Part shown: piece by piece, positions 56,811 to 64,000 of the stretch
How the letters are laid out: every line of letters begins with the position of its first letter
Position numbering within the stretch: position 1 is the stretch's first letter
NCBI GenBank assembly: GCA_031256825.1
Contig: JAIRPV010000027.1
Span: 1 to 64,000 of the forward strand
Direction: 5' to 3'
Length of the DNA: 64,000 nucleotides
DNA from: Oscillospiraceae bacterium
Lineage (GTDB): Bacteria > Bacillota > Clostridia > Oscillospirales > Acutalibacteraceae
Translations under genes and position numbers: made by a program
Notes under the pieces: generated by a model
The model's input: the letters and a program-made list of their open reading frames with translations, nothing else
What the model was told of the DNA's origin: nothing
Databases searched by the model: none

Positions 56811-58130
56811 ATGGACGAGTTCCACAGTATGTACGAACTGGTGAAGGCCAAGCTGCGCGAAGAACTTTCAGAAACCATCTTTGATGTGTGGCTGAGCGAA
56901 ATGCGGCCGCTCCGTTTTGAAGACGGCGTGGCCACCCTTGCTTTGCCGGAGTTCAAGCGCAAAGTAACCGAACAAAAATTTATTGAGCCCCTGCACCGCG
57001 CGTTCACGGCGGCGCTGGGGTTCGATGTGGAAATTATCCTCGTCGATCCCCCGCCTATGAACCCGGAGCCGGCGCCCGCCGCGCAGGCGGCCTCCTCCGC
57101 CGGGCGGCTGCCGCAGGGGCACGAGGGGAATACGTTTGAGACATTTGTTGTCGGCGGCTCAAACAAGTTTGCCCACGCGGCGTCTTTGGCGGTGTCCGCA
57201 ACGCCCGGCAAGGCCTATAACCCGCTGTTTATTTACGGCAACTCGGGCCTTGGCAAAACGCACCTGCTCAGCGCGATTTTCCACGAGCTAAAGGCCGGCT
57301 TTCCCCGGGTGAACATCATCTACACCACCGGCGAAGAGTTTACCAACGAAGTCATTCGTTCGATCCAGTTCAAATCGACCGCCGAACTTCACCAAAAATA
57401 CCGCACCGCCGACGTGCTGCTGATGGACGACGTGCAGTTTATCGCGGGGAAAGAGGCCACGCAGGAGGAGTTCTTCCATACGTTCAACGCGCTGACGCAG
57501 AGCGGGCGGCAGATTGTGCTCAGTTCCGATAAACCGCCGAAAGATATGCTGACGCTGGAAGATCGCTTGCGCAGCCGGTTTGATGCGGGGCTGATTGCCG
57601 ACATACAGCCGCCGGACATTGAAACCCGCATCGCCATCGTAAAGCGCAAGGCGGCCGATACCAATTTCGAGCTTTCCGACGACATTGTGGATTACATCGC
57701 CCGCAAGCTCAAGAGCAATATCCGCCAGCTGGAAGGCGCGGTCAACCGCATCGAAGCCATGGTGACCATGCGCGGCATGCCGCTGAATCTCCACACGGCC
57801 CAGCATGCCATCAGCGACATCGAAAGCCAGGAGCGGCCCATTCCTGTGACCATTGAGCGCATTATTGAAGAAACCGCGCGGCATTTTTCGCTGACGGCCG
57901 CCGATTTGCGCTCCAAGCGCCGCAGCGCCGACATTTCTCATGCCCGCCAGGTATCGATGTATATCATCAGCCAGATGACCGGCCTTTCAACAAAAGCCAT
58001 CGGCGCCGAATTTTCCCGCGATCACTCCACCGTGGTCTATGCCCTGCGGGAACTGCGCGGCGAGCTGCTGCGCGACGCGAGCCTGCGCAAGGTGATCAAC
58101 GAGATCACAAAAACGGTGCAGGAGAATTGA
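56811..58130 (+). CDS. dnaA: Chromosomal replication initiator DnaA
   Basis: 439 residues from ATG 56811, after GGGGAG; the track's earlier start has no site. Domain I (1-85, KAKLREELSETIFDVWLSEM), a short linker, AAA+ domain III (NPLFIYGNSGLGKTHLL at 143-151, LLMDDVQFIAGKE, LSSDKPP, RLRSRFDAGL) and the DNA-binding domain IV (IIEETARHFSLTAADLRSKRR, DHSTVVYALREL). All motifs intact. It is followed not by dnaN but by dapF, and no origin-like box cluster is visible beside it, an unusual context for the initiator gene. Confidence 0.96.
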   Translation: MDEFHSMYELVKAKLREELSETIFDVWLSEMRPLRFEDGVATLALPEFKRKVTEQKFIEPLHRAFTAALGFDVEIILVDPPPMNPEPAPAAQAASSAGRLPQGHEGNTFETFVVGGSNKFAHAASLAVSATPGKAYNPLFIYGNSGLGKTHLLSAIFHELKAGFPRVNIIYTTGEEFTNEVIRSIQFKSTAELHQKYRTADVLLMDDVQFIAGKEATQEEFFHTFNALTQSGRQIVLSSDKPPKDMLTLEDRLRSRFDAGLIADIQPPDIETRIAIVKRKAADTNFELSDDIVDYIARKLKSNIRQLEGAVNRIEAMVTMRGMPLNLHTAQHAISDIESQERPIPVTIERIIEETARHFSLTAADLRSKRRSADISHARQVSMYIISQMTGLSTKAIGAEFSRDHSTVVYALRELRGELLRDASLRKVINEITKTVQEN

Positions 58131-58222
58131 ACGGGGGCAGGGATCCGGGGGCAAGAGGCATGCCGGGTCTGTTTTCGGGTATCATAATCAGGGAGAAATC
58201 GCGTCTGAAAGGGGAGGGTTCT

Positions 58223-59092
58223 ATGCGCTTCACAAAAATGCACGGCTGCGGCAACGACTATATCTATATCAACTGCTTTGAAGAACAGGCGGCGGATCCC
58301 GAGCGGCTGGCTGTGGCGGTCAGCGATCGCCATTTTGGCGTGGGCGCCGACGGGCTGGTGCTGATCTGCCCTTCAGACACGGCGGATTTTAAAATGCGCA
58401 TGTTCAACGCCGACGGCAGCGAGGGCAAAATGTGCGGCAACGCGGCCCGCTGCGTGGCAAAATATGTGTATGACTTTGGCATGACACAAAAAGACGTGAT
58501 TGCGCTGGAGACCCTGGCGGGGATCAAACGCATTCAGCTGCACGCAAAAAACGGCAAAATGGCCGCCGCAACCGTTGATATGGGCGCGCCCCTGCTGCGG
58601 CCCGAAGAGATCCCCGCGCGGGCGGAACAGCTGGAAGGCCTGACGGCAATCGTCGGGCAGCACCTGGGCTTGCCGGATGACAACGACCTGGATGTGACCT
58701 GCGTGAGCATGGGCAACCCGCACTGCGTTGCTTTTGTGGAGGACACAGAAGCTTTTCCGCTGGAAACCGTTGGCCCGCTGATCGAGCGCCACGCCTGGTT
58801 CCCCGAGCGGGTGAACGCGGAATTTGTGCGGGTGATTGGCCGCACGGAACTCCAGATGCGCGTTTGGGAGCGCGGATCGGGCGAAACCTGGGCCTGCGGC
58901 ACAGGCGCCTGCGCAAGCGCCGTGGCCTGCGTCTTAAATGGCCGCTGCGACAAAGACGCCGATATCACCGTGCACCTGCGCGGCGGCGATTTGGTGATCC
59001 GCTGGGATTCCGCACGCGACACGGTGCTCATGACCGGGCCGGCGGCCTTTGTCTGCCGGGGGGAACTGCTGCTGGAGCAAGCGGCGCGATAA
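58223..59092 (+). CDS. dapF: Diaminopimelate epimerase
   Basis: LL- to meso-diaminopimelate, for lysine and peptidoglycan. 289 residues from ATG 58223 after AAAGGGGAGG. The two catalytic Cys lie in NADGSEGKMCGNAARC and ETWACGTGACAS; further motifs are MHGCGNDYIYIN, GADGLVLI, VSMGNPHCVAFV. Probably transcribed with dnaA or from within the 90-base gap; no strong promoter is seen there. Confidence 0.96.
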   Translation: MRFTKMHGCGNDYIYINCFEEQAADPERLAVAVSDRHFGVGADGLVLICPSDTADFKMRMFNADGSEGKMCGNAARCVAKYVYDFGMTQKDVIALETLAGIKRIQLHAKNGKMAAATVDMGAPLLRPEEIPARAEQLEGLTAIVGQHLGLPDDNDLDVTCVSMGNPHCVAFVEDTEAFPLETVGPLIERHAWFPERVNAEFVRVIGRTELQMRVWERGSGETWACGTGACASAVACVLNGRCDKDADITVHLRGGDLVIRWDSARDTVLMTGPAAFVCRGELLLEQAAR

Positions 59093-59137
59093 AGCGCCTG
59101 GCCAAAACCGGCGCGCTCGTCTAAAAAAGCAAAAACA

Positions 59138-59170
59138 AAGGCCGACCGCGTTTTCGCGGCCGACTTTTTA
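59138..59170 (+). terminator. Terminator-like hairpin after dapF
   Basis: CCGCG, TTTT, CGCGG, then CCGAC and TTTTT. It is followed by the dapL promoter. Confidence 0.6.
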
Positions 59171-59194
59171 TGAAGGGGCCGCTCAAAAAAACAT

Positions 59195-59223
59195 TTGCAT
59201 TTCCCCGCGAAATATAGTATAAT
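59195..59223 (+). promoter_or_regulatory. dapL promoter
   Basis: TTGCAT, 17-base spacer, TATAAT. Confidence 0.8.
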
Positions 59224-59252
59224 AAAAGCTCAATCAAAAGGGAGGGCGCGCC

Positions 59253-60431
59253 ATGACCATCAACCAAAACTTTTTGCGGCTCAAAAAAAATTACCTCTTT
59301 GCCGAAATTGGCAGGAAGGTGCGCGAATACGCCGGCCAAAACCCTTCGGCTGCTATCATCCGCCTGGGCATTGGCGATGTGACGCGCCCGCTGCCCCCGG
59401 CGGCCATTGCCGCCATGCACAGGGCGGTGGATGATATGTCCCGCGCGGAAACGTTTGTGGGCTATCCCACGGACTACGGCCTGCATTTTTTAGAAGACGC
59501 GATTCAGGCGGACTATGCCCGGCGCGGCGTCAGCATTGCGCTGGATGAGATTTTTATCAGCGACGGCGCGAAAAGCGATACGGGCAATATCGGCGATCTC
59601 TTCGGCGCGGAAAATATCGTGGCCGTCTGCGATCCCATTTATCCGGTCTATGTTGACACCAACCTCATGGCCGGGCGCGAGATGTTCTCGATTGTTTGCG
59701 ACGCGGCGCACGATTTTGCCCCGCAGCTGCCGCAGCGGCACGCCGACGTGGTATATCTTTGTTCGCCGAACAACCCAACGGGCATGGCCATGGACGCCGC
59801 GCAGCTGAAACGTTGGGTGGACTGGGCCAATGAGCGCGGCAGCGTGCTGCTGTTCGACGGGGCTTACGAGGCCTATATCACCGATCCCAAGCTGCCGCGC
59901 AGCATCTACGAAATTCCGGGCGCGCGCACCTGTGCTGTGGAGTTTCGCTCGTTCAGCAAAACGGCGGGATTTACGGGCGTGCGCTGCGCCTATACCGTGA
60001 TACCGAAAGAGCTTTTGGCGGGGGAGACCAGCCTCAACGCCCTCTGGGCGCGGCGGCAGGCCTCAAAATTCAACGGCGTGAGCTATATTACCCAGCGCGG
60101 GGCGGAAGCCACGTTGTCCGGCGAAGGGCGCGCGCAGGTTGCCCAGACCATTCAATATTATTTGCGCAACGCCAAAACGATCCGCGACGGCCTGTGCGCG
60201 GCGGGCTTTTCGGTCTGGGGCGGGGTGAATTCCCCCTATGTCTGGTTCCGCGCGCCCAATGGCCTTTCTTCCTGGGCGCTGTTCGATCAGCTGCTGCACG
60301 AGGTTCAGATTGTTGGCACCCCCGGCAGCGGCTTTGGCCCGGCGGGCGAAGGCTGTTTCCGGTTAACCGGCTTTGGCACGGCGGAGCACACGGCGGAAGC
60401 TGTGGAACGGATCCGCAAAAGGTATGCCTGA
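59253..60431 (+). CDS. dapL: LL-diaminopimelate aminotransferase
   Basis: One-step conversion of tetrahydrodipicolinate to LL-DAP using glutamate, bypassing the acyl routes. 392 residues. PLP-enzyme motifs: LGIGDVTRPLPP, GYPTDYGLHFLEDAI, ISDGAKSDTGNI, CDPIYPVYVDTN, LCSPNNPTGMAMD, and the PLP Lys in EFRSFSKTAGFTGVRC. Its product is the DapF substrate, so the two neighbouring genes form the end of the DAP pathway though transcribed separately. DapL is typical of Clostridia, plants and chlamydiae. Confidence 0.95.
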   Translation: MTINQNFLRLKKNYLFAEIGRKVREYAGQNPSAAIIRLGIGDVTRPLPPAAIAAMHRAVDDMSRAETFVGYPTDYGLHFLEDAIQADYARRGVSIALDEIFISDGAKSDTGNIGDLFGAENIVAVCDPIYPVYVDTNLMAGREMFSIVCDAAHDFAPQLPQRHADVVYLCSPNNPTGMAMDAAQLKRWVDWANERGSVLLFDGAYEAYITDPKLPRSIYEIPGARTCAVEFRSFSKTAGFTGVRCAYTVIPKELLAGETSLNALWARRQASKFNGVSYITQRGAEATLSGEGRAQVAQTIQYYLRNAKTIRDGLCAAGFSVWGGVNSPYVWFRAPNGLSSWALFDQLLHEVQIVGTPGSGFGPAGEGCFRLTGFGTAEHTAEAVERIRKRYA

Positions 60432-60497
60432 GCGCGGCGGCCCCGGGCGTCCTGCGCTTTCTTGCAAAAAAAATCCTCAAAAAAGGAGGGGCGCTCC

Positions 60498-61157
60498 ATG
60501 TCGCTCAACGCTTTTTTCTTCCCCCTGTCGTGCAGCCTCCTGAGCTTTGGGGCGCTGCCATTGCTGGCGCTGTTTTATGGGGCATATTTGTTCCAGCTTT
60601 TTCATATGAAAAAACAGGGCGTCGCGGCGGATCTTCTGGGCAGCGGCGGCAAGCCCCACGCGGCATTCGAAAAAGCGCTGAAAATCTTCACTTACGCGGG
60701 CGCTTTTGTGCAGCTTCTCAACGCGCTGTTCCTGTTCCCCGGCATGGTGACCTCCGCCGTTTTTGTTCTGAACGATCCAAAGATGCAGCGCCTTTGGGAG
60801 CGCGCGTCCGGTGTTTCCGCCGTGTGCGGCCTGGCGGCCATGGCGCTGGGCGCGGGCATATTTATCGCGGCCATCGCGGCCATGGGTATGAACTGGCGCG
60901 CGGGATGCAGCGAAGGGCAGGGGACGCAGTTGGTGACGACGGGGGTCTATGCCCACAGCCGCAACCCGGCCTTTTTGGGCTTTGATCTGCTCTATATTGG
61001 CTGCTTTTTCGCGTGCCCCAGCGTTTTTGGCCTTCTGCTGGCCGTGGCCGCGCCGGTGATGTTCCATCACCAAATCCGCACGGAAGAGCGGTTTTGCGCG
61101 GCGGCGTTCGGGGAAGAATATCAAGCGTATCAGGCGAAGGTAAAAAGGTATTTTTGA
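60498..61157 (+). CDS. Isoprenylcysteine-methyltransferase-like membrane protein
   Basis: 219 residues from ATG 60498, after AAAAGGAGGGG. About five membrane segments. The C-terminal half has the ICMT/PEMT-type SAM-binding pattern: LVTTGVYAHSRNPAFLGFDLLYIG, and RTEERFCAAAFGEEYQAYQAKVKRYF. Family members methylate isoprenyl-Cys in eukaryotes; bacterial homologues have uncertain substrates, probably lipids or small molecules. Confidence 0.85.
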   Translation: MSLNAFFFPLSCSLLSFGALPLLALFYGAYLFQLFHMKKQGVAADLLGSGGKPHAAFEKALKIFTYAGAFVQLLNALFLFPGMVTSAVFVLNDPKMQRLWERASGVSAVCGLAAMALGAGIFIAAIAAMGMNWRAGCSEGQGTQLVTTGVYAHSRNPAFLGFDLLYIGCFFACPSVFGLLLAVAAPVMFHHQIRTEERFCAAAFGEEYQAYQAKVKRYF

Positions 61158-61174
61158 CAACAGGAGGAGTTCCC

Positions 61175-61744
61175 ATGCCCAACGTATTGGCCATCAACGG
61201 CAGCCCCCGCCCCGACGGCAACACCGCGCATATGCTGCGCGAAGTGCTGCAAGTTTGCGGCGCGGCGGGCTTTGCAACGGAAGTGTATCAGGCGGGCGGC
61301 AAACCGGTCCGCGGCTGCCTTGCCTGCGGCGCGTGCGGCAGCCAAAAAGGCCGCTGCGCTACCGACGACTGGATCAACGAGCTTTACCCAAAGGTTGCCC
61401 GGGCCGACGCGCTGCTGCTGGGTTCCCCCACCTATTTTGCCGATTTGACCCCGGAGCTGAAGGCGGTTATCGACCGCGTTGGCTTTATGTCCCGCAGCGA
61501 CAACATGCGCCTGAGCCGGAAAGTGGGCGCGGCTGTTTCCGCTGTGCGCCGCGCCGGTTCCATTCATGTTCTCGACAGCATCCAGCACTTCTTTTTGATC
61601 AACGATATGATTGTGCCCGGCAGCACCTACTGGAACATGAGCCAGTGCCGCGTGCCCGGCGAATATGAGCAGGATGCCGAGGGCGTGCAAACCCTGCGGC
61701 GGCTGGGCGAAAATATCGTTTGGCTGGTGAATAAACTAAATTGA
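61175..61744 (+). CDS. Flavodoxin-fold NAD(P)H-dependent oxidoreductase
   Basis: 189 residues from ATG 61175 after AGGAGG. FMN-reductase fold: LAINGSPRPDGNTAHMLREVL (phosphate loop) and LLGSPTYFADLTPELKAVIDR, with a Cys-rich insert CLACGACGSQKGRC typical of iron-sulfur flavoproteins or azoreductase-like members. Follows the methyltransferase after 17 bases, so probably co-transcribed. Physiological electron acceptor unknown. Confidence 0.88.
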   Translation: MPNVLAINGSPRPDGNTAHMLREVLQVCGAAGFATEVYQAGGKPVRGCLACGACGSQKGRCATDDWINELYPKVARADALLLGSPTYFADLTPELKAVIDRVGFMSRSDNMRLSRKVGAAVSAVRRAGSIHVLDSIQHFFLINDMIVPGSTYWNMSQCRVPGEYEQDAEGVQTLRRLGENIVWLVNKLN

Positions 61745-61757
61745 CGGGGTAATCCGC

Positions 61758-62543
61758 ATGCGCCACCCGCTCTTCCAAACAACAAAATACCTGATTCTGG
61801 ACATGGATGGCACAGTTTGCCTGGGGCAGCGCATGCTGCCCGGCGCGGGGGAATTTGTGCAGTCGCTGCGCGCGCGGGGGATCGGGCGCCTGTTTTTCAG
61901 CAACAACTCCTCCCGGTCGGTTGATCAGTGCGTGCGCGCGCTTCGGGCGATGGGATTCCCCGCCGCGCCGGAAGATATCGCGATTTCCACGCATGTTGCG
62001 GCGGATTATTTGAACGAGCGCCATCCCGGCGCGCGCGTCTTTTTGCTGGGGAATGAACATTTGTCGGCTGAGTTGCGGCAGCTGGGGCTGCGCCTGGTAT
62101 CGGACAAGCCCGATCTCATTCTTCTGGGGTTCGACACAACGCTGGATTACGAAAAAATCACCAAAGCCGCCAACTGGCTGGCGGCGGGGCTGCCCTATTA
62201 CGCCACGCATCCGGATGTCAACTGCCCTGTTGCGGGCGGCTTTTTGCCCGATACCGGCGCGATGATTGAACTGTTTGCCGCGTCGGCGGGCCGCAGGCCG
62301 GTGGTGCTTGGCAAGCCCGAGCGCCCCACGGTGGATTACCTTTGCCGCCGCCTTGCCTGTGCGCCGCAGGAGCTTTGTTTTGTGGGCGATCGGCTCGAGA
62401 CCGACATTGCCATCGGCCGCCACGGCGTTGCCACGGCGCTGGTATTTACAGGCGTGACCTCGCCGGCTCAGTATGAGGCGCAGGGGGAATGCCGCGCGGG
62501 CCTGGCTGTGGAATCGCTCGCGGCGCTTTCCGGTTATCTCTGA
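61758..62543 (+). CDS. HAD-superfamily class IIA phosphatase (NagD-like)
   Basis: 261 residues. Motif I LDMDGTVCLGQRML, motif II FFSNNSSRS, a C2 cap (about 80-180), motif III LGKPERPTVDYL, and motif IV VGDRLETDIAIGRHG: the full NagD/p-nitrophenylphosphatase set. Likely dephosphorylates a small phosphate ester. 13 bases after the flavodoxin-like gene. Confidence 0.9.
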   Translation: MRHPLFQTTKYLILDMDGTVCLGQRMLPGAGEFVQSLRARGIGRLFFSNNSSRSVDQCVRALRAMGFPAAPEDIAISTHVAADYLNERHPGARVFLLGNEHLSAELRQLGLRLVSDKPDLILLGFDTTLDYEKITKAANWLAAGLPYYATHPDVNCPVAGGFLPDTGAMIELFAASAGRRPVVLGKPERPTVDYLCRRLACAPQELCFVGDRLETDIAIGRHGVATALVFTGVTSPAQYEAQGECRAGLAVESLAALSGYL

Positions 62544-62608
62544 TTGTTCGGCCCCTGCAAGCGTTTGATGTTACCGTCACCCATCAGGAAAAAAACGGAG
62601 GTATTGTT

Positions 62609-63157
62609 ATGTCTGCAAAAAAAACCAATCGCGGTATCCTTTTCCTCGCACAGGCGGCGCTGATTGCCGCGCTTTACGCCGGGCTTTGTTATGCCGGCTG
62701 GGGCGTTAGTTTTGGCCCGTGGCAGTTTCGCTTTGCCGAAGCGCTTACGCTCCTGCCCGTGCTGACCCCGGCGGCGATTCCGGGCCTGACCATTGGCTGC
62801 GCGCTGGCCAACCTGGGCAGCCCCTTCGGGCTGATCGACATCATCTTTGGCTCCCTGGCAACGCTGCTGGCGGCGGTGCTGGCCTATCTGCTGCGCCGCG
62901 TCCAGCTCCGGAAACTGCCGCTGCTGTCGGCGCTGATGCCCGTTGTGTGCAACGGCGTTATCGTTGGCGCAATCATTGCGCTGACCATCACGGACAAGCT
63001 CAGTTTTTCTGACTTTTCTTTCGTGAATTTTCTCACCTTTGGCGGCCAGGTGGCTCTGACGGAATTCGTGATCTGCTATGGGCTGGGGCTGCCGCTCGCG
63101 GCGCTGCTGCGCAAGGTTCCGTTTGTTCAATTCAATAAGGAGAATCCCCATGCCTGA
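62609..63157 (+). CDS. queT: QueT-type ECF transporter S component
   Basis: 182 residues from ATG 62609, with GGAGG upstream. Six membrane segments and the QueT landmark FGPWQFRFAEALTLLPVLTPAAIPGLTIGCALANL, followed by IIFGSLATLLAAVLAYLLRR. QueT is a predicted queuosine-precursor importer using the shared ECF module. I looked for a preQ1 aptamer in the leader and saw none. It overlaps hprK by eight bases. Confidence 0.88.
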   Translation: MSAKKTNRGILFLAQAALIAALYAGLCYAGWGVSFGPWQFRFAEALTLLPVLTPAAIPGLTIGCALANLGSPFGLIDIIFGSLATLLAAVLAYLLRRVQLRKLPLLSALMPVVCNGVIVGAIIALTITDKLSFSDFSFVNFLTFGGQVALTEFVICYGLGLPLAALLRKVPFVQFNKENPHA

Positions 63158-64000
63158 AACCTATACCGTTCCCCTCCAAAAGCTTGCCGACGACAACGGG
63201 TATACGTTCGTTCATTTCCCCCAGGGGGCGCAGCATTCCGTCAGTTCGCGCGACGTGAACCGGCCGGGGCTGGTGCTGGCGGGCTTTCTGGAGCATTTTG
63301 ACGCCAGCCGCGTGCAGTTTTTGGGCTTTGCCGAAATGGATTATTTGGCGAACCTGCGCGACGAAGTGCGCGCGCGGCGGCTGGAGGATTATTTTGCCCT
63401 GCGCCCCGCCGCGCTGGTGCTGACCCGCGACATCGCCTGCCCGGAGCAGATGCTGGAGCTGGCGCGCCGCCACGACGTGCCGCTGCTTGCCACGGGGGCT
63501 TCCACATCGGCCAGCATGGCCGCGCTGATTTCGTATCTCAGCGTGGAGCTGGCTGAACGGGTCACGCGCCACGGCGTGCTGGTTGAGGTCTATGGCCAGG
63601 GCGTTTTGATTTTGGGCGAAAGCGGCGTGGGCAAGAGCGAAACCGCCATTGAGCTGATCAAGCGCGGGCACCGCCTCGTGGCCGACGACGCGGTGGAGAT
63701 CCGCCGCGTCAGCGATAAAACCCTCGTGGGCAGCGCGCCCGACAATATCCGCCACTTTATCGAGGTGCGGGGCGTGGGGATCATCAATGCCCGGCGCATT
63801 TTTGGCATGGGCGCGGTCAAGCTCACGGAAAAAATCAATATGGTCATTCAGCTTGAGCAATGGAGCGACAAAGTGTATGATCGGCTGGGGCTGGACGACG
63901 AATATGTGGATATCCTCGGCATCCGCGTCCCCGCGAATGTTGTGCCCGTTAAGCCCGGGCGCAATCTTTCCATCATTGTGGAGGCCGCCGCCATGAACAA
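63150..64000 (+). CDS. hprK: HPr kinase/phosphorylase (3' end outside window)
   Basis: Absent from the track because it runs off the end. ATG 63150 follows AAGGAG; 283 codons are visible. It phosphorylates Ser46 of HPr for carbon catabolite control. N-terminal domain MPETYTVPLQKLADDNGYTF..., then P-loop GESGVGKSETAIELIKRGHRLVADDAVEI near 157 and the signature IEVRGVGIINARRIFGMGAV. Catalytic residues in these blocks appear normal. Its presence supports a Gram-positive, PTS-regulated host. Confidence 0.95.
   Translation, partial: MPETYTVPLQKLADDNGYTFVHFPQGAQHSVSSRDVNRPGLVLAGFLEHFDASRVQFLGFAEMDYLANLRDEVRARRLEDYFALRPAALVLTRDIACPEQMLELARRHDVPLLATGASTSASMAALISYLSVELAERVTRHGVLVEVYGQGVLILGESGVGKSETAIELIKRGHRLVADDAVEIRRVSDKTLVGSAPDNIRHFIEVRGVGIINARRIFGMGAVKLTEKINMVIQLEQWSDKVYDRLGLDDEYVDILGIRVPANVVPVKPGRNLSIIVEAAAMN

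Noticed and set aside
62544-62608. preQ1 riboswitch before queT
   Set aside because: No aptamer core could be recognised in the 65-base gap.

Overview
The window reads as one contiguous piece of a GC-rich, anaerobic Gram-positive chromosome, most likely a gut Clostridia member (Oscillospirales-like). Evidence for this is [FeFe]-hydrogenase maturases HydE/G/F, an NfnAB-type electron-bifurcating pair, a flavodiiron protein, HPr kinase, TepA, ECF transporters, DapL-type lysine synthesis, AGGAGG ribosome sites and TTGaca/TATAAT promoters with 17-bp spacers. No phage, IS element, CRISPR array, tRNA or rRNA was seen, so it looks like core genome with a few accessory surface-protein loci. The taxonomic call is inference.

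Layout. 1-5060: 3' part of a giant repeat protein. 5136-10316: an operon of a 19-residue Cys-containing ORF, two zinc-ribbon ABC exporters and a DUF1854 protein. 10326-16120: LysM-G5-M23 cell-wall protein, small membrane protein, MreB-like protein, ComF and RNase P RNA. 16152-21104: flavodiiron protein-hydE-hydG-hydF operon. 21108-23969: nfnA-nfnB with 184-bp tandem repeats in the leader. 24095-30643: secreted GH95 fucosidase, TepA, a secreted helical protein, a phosphodiesterase and three unknown small proteins. 30675-38368: a complete chorismate/phenylalanine operon (aroF-aroB-aroA-aroC-pheA-GNAT-aroE/K-aroQ) behind a Phe-rich leader peptide and terminator. 38380-42464: GH36 alpha-galactosidase, a SipW/TasA-type anchored protein and a glycine-rich secreted protein. 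42489-49391: a cobalamin-riboswitch operon with transcobalamin-like surface proteins and an ECF transporter. 49400-52370: rhamnulokinase, two very small genes, a candidate sRNA and an Fe-alcohol dehydrogenase. 52455-55834: metF-metH. 56636-63157: dnaA, dapF, dapL, methyltransferase, flavodoxin-like reductase, HAD phosphatase and queT. 63150-end: hprK (cut).

How parts fit together. The riboswitch operon should import vitamin B12, and MetH in the same window is a B12 enzyme. NfnAB, the flavodiiron protein and the Hyd maturases all serve ferredoxin/H2 metabolism and oxygen defence. The glycosidases, rhamnulokinase and alcohol dehydrogenase suit use of plant or host glycans rich in deoxyhexoses and galactose.

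Most notable for follow-up: (1) the apparent split bacterial transcobalamin-like B12 capture system; (2) the Cys-peptide/zinc-ribbon ABC/DUF1854 operon; (3) a phenylalanine-type attenuator before a whole shikimate operon; (4) a 22-bp dyad TGTAAAG-N8-CTTTACA recurring in the aro and met loci; (5) homopolymer tracts that break or threaten frames in an ECF S component and a surface protein.
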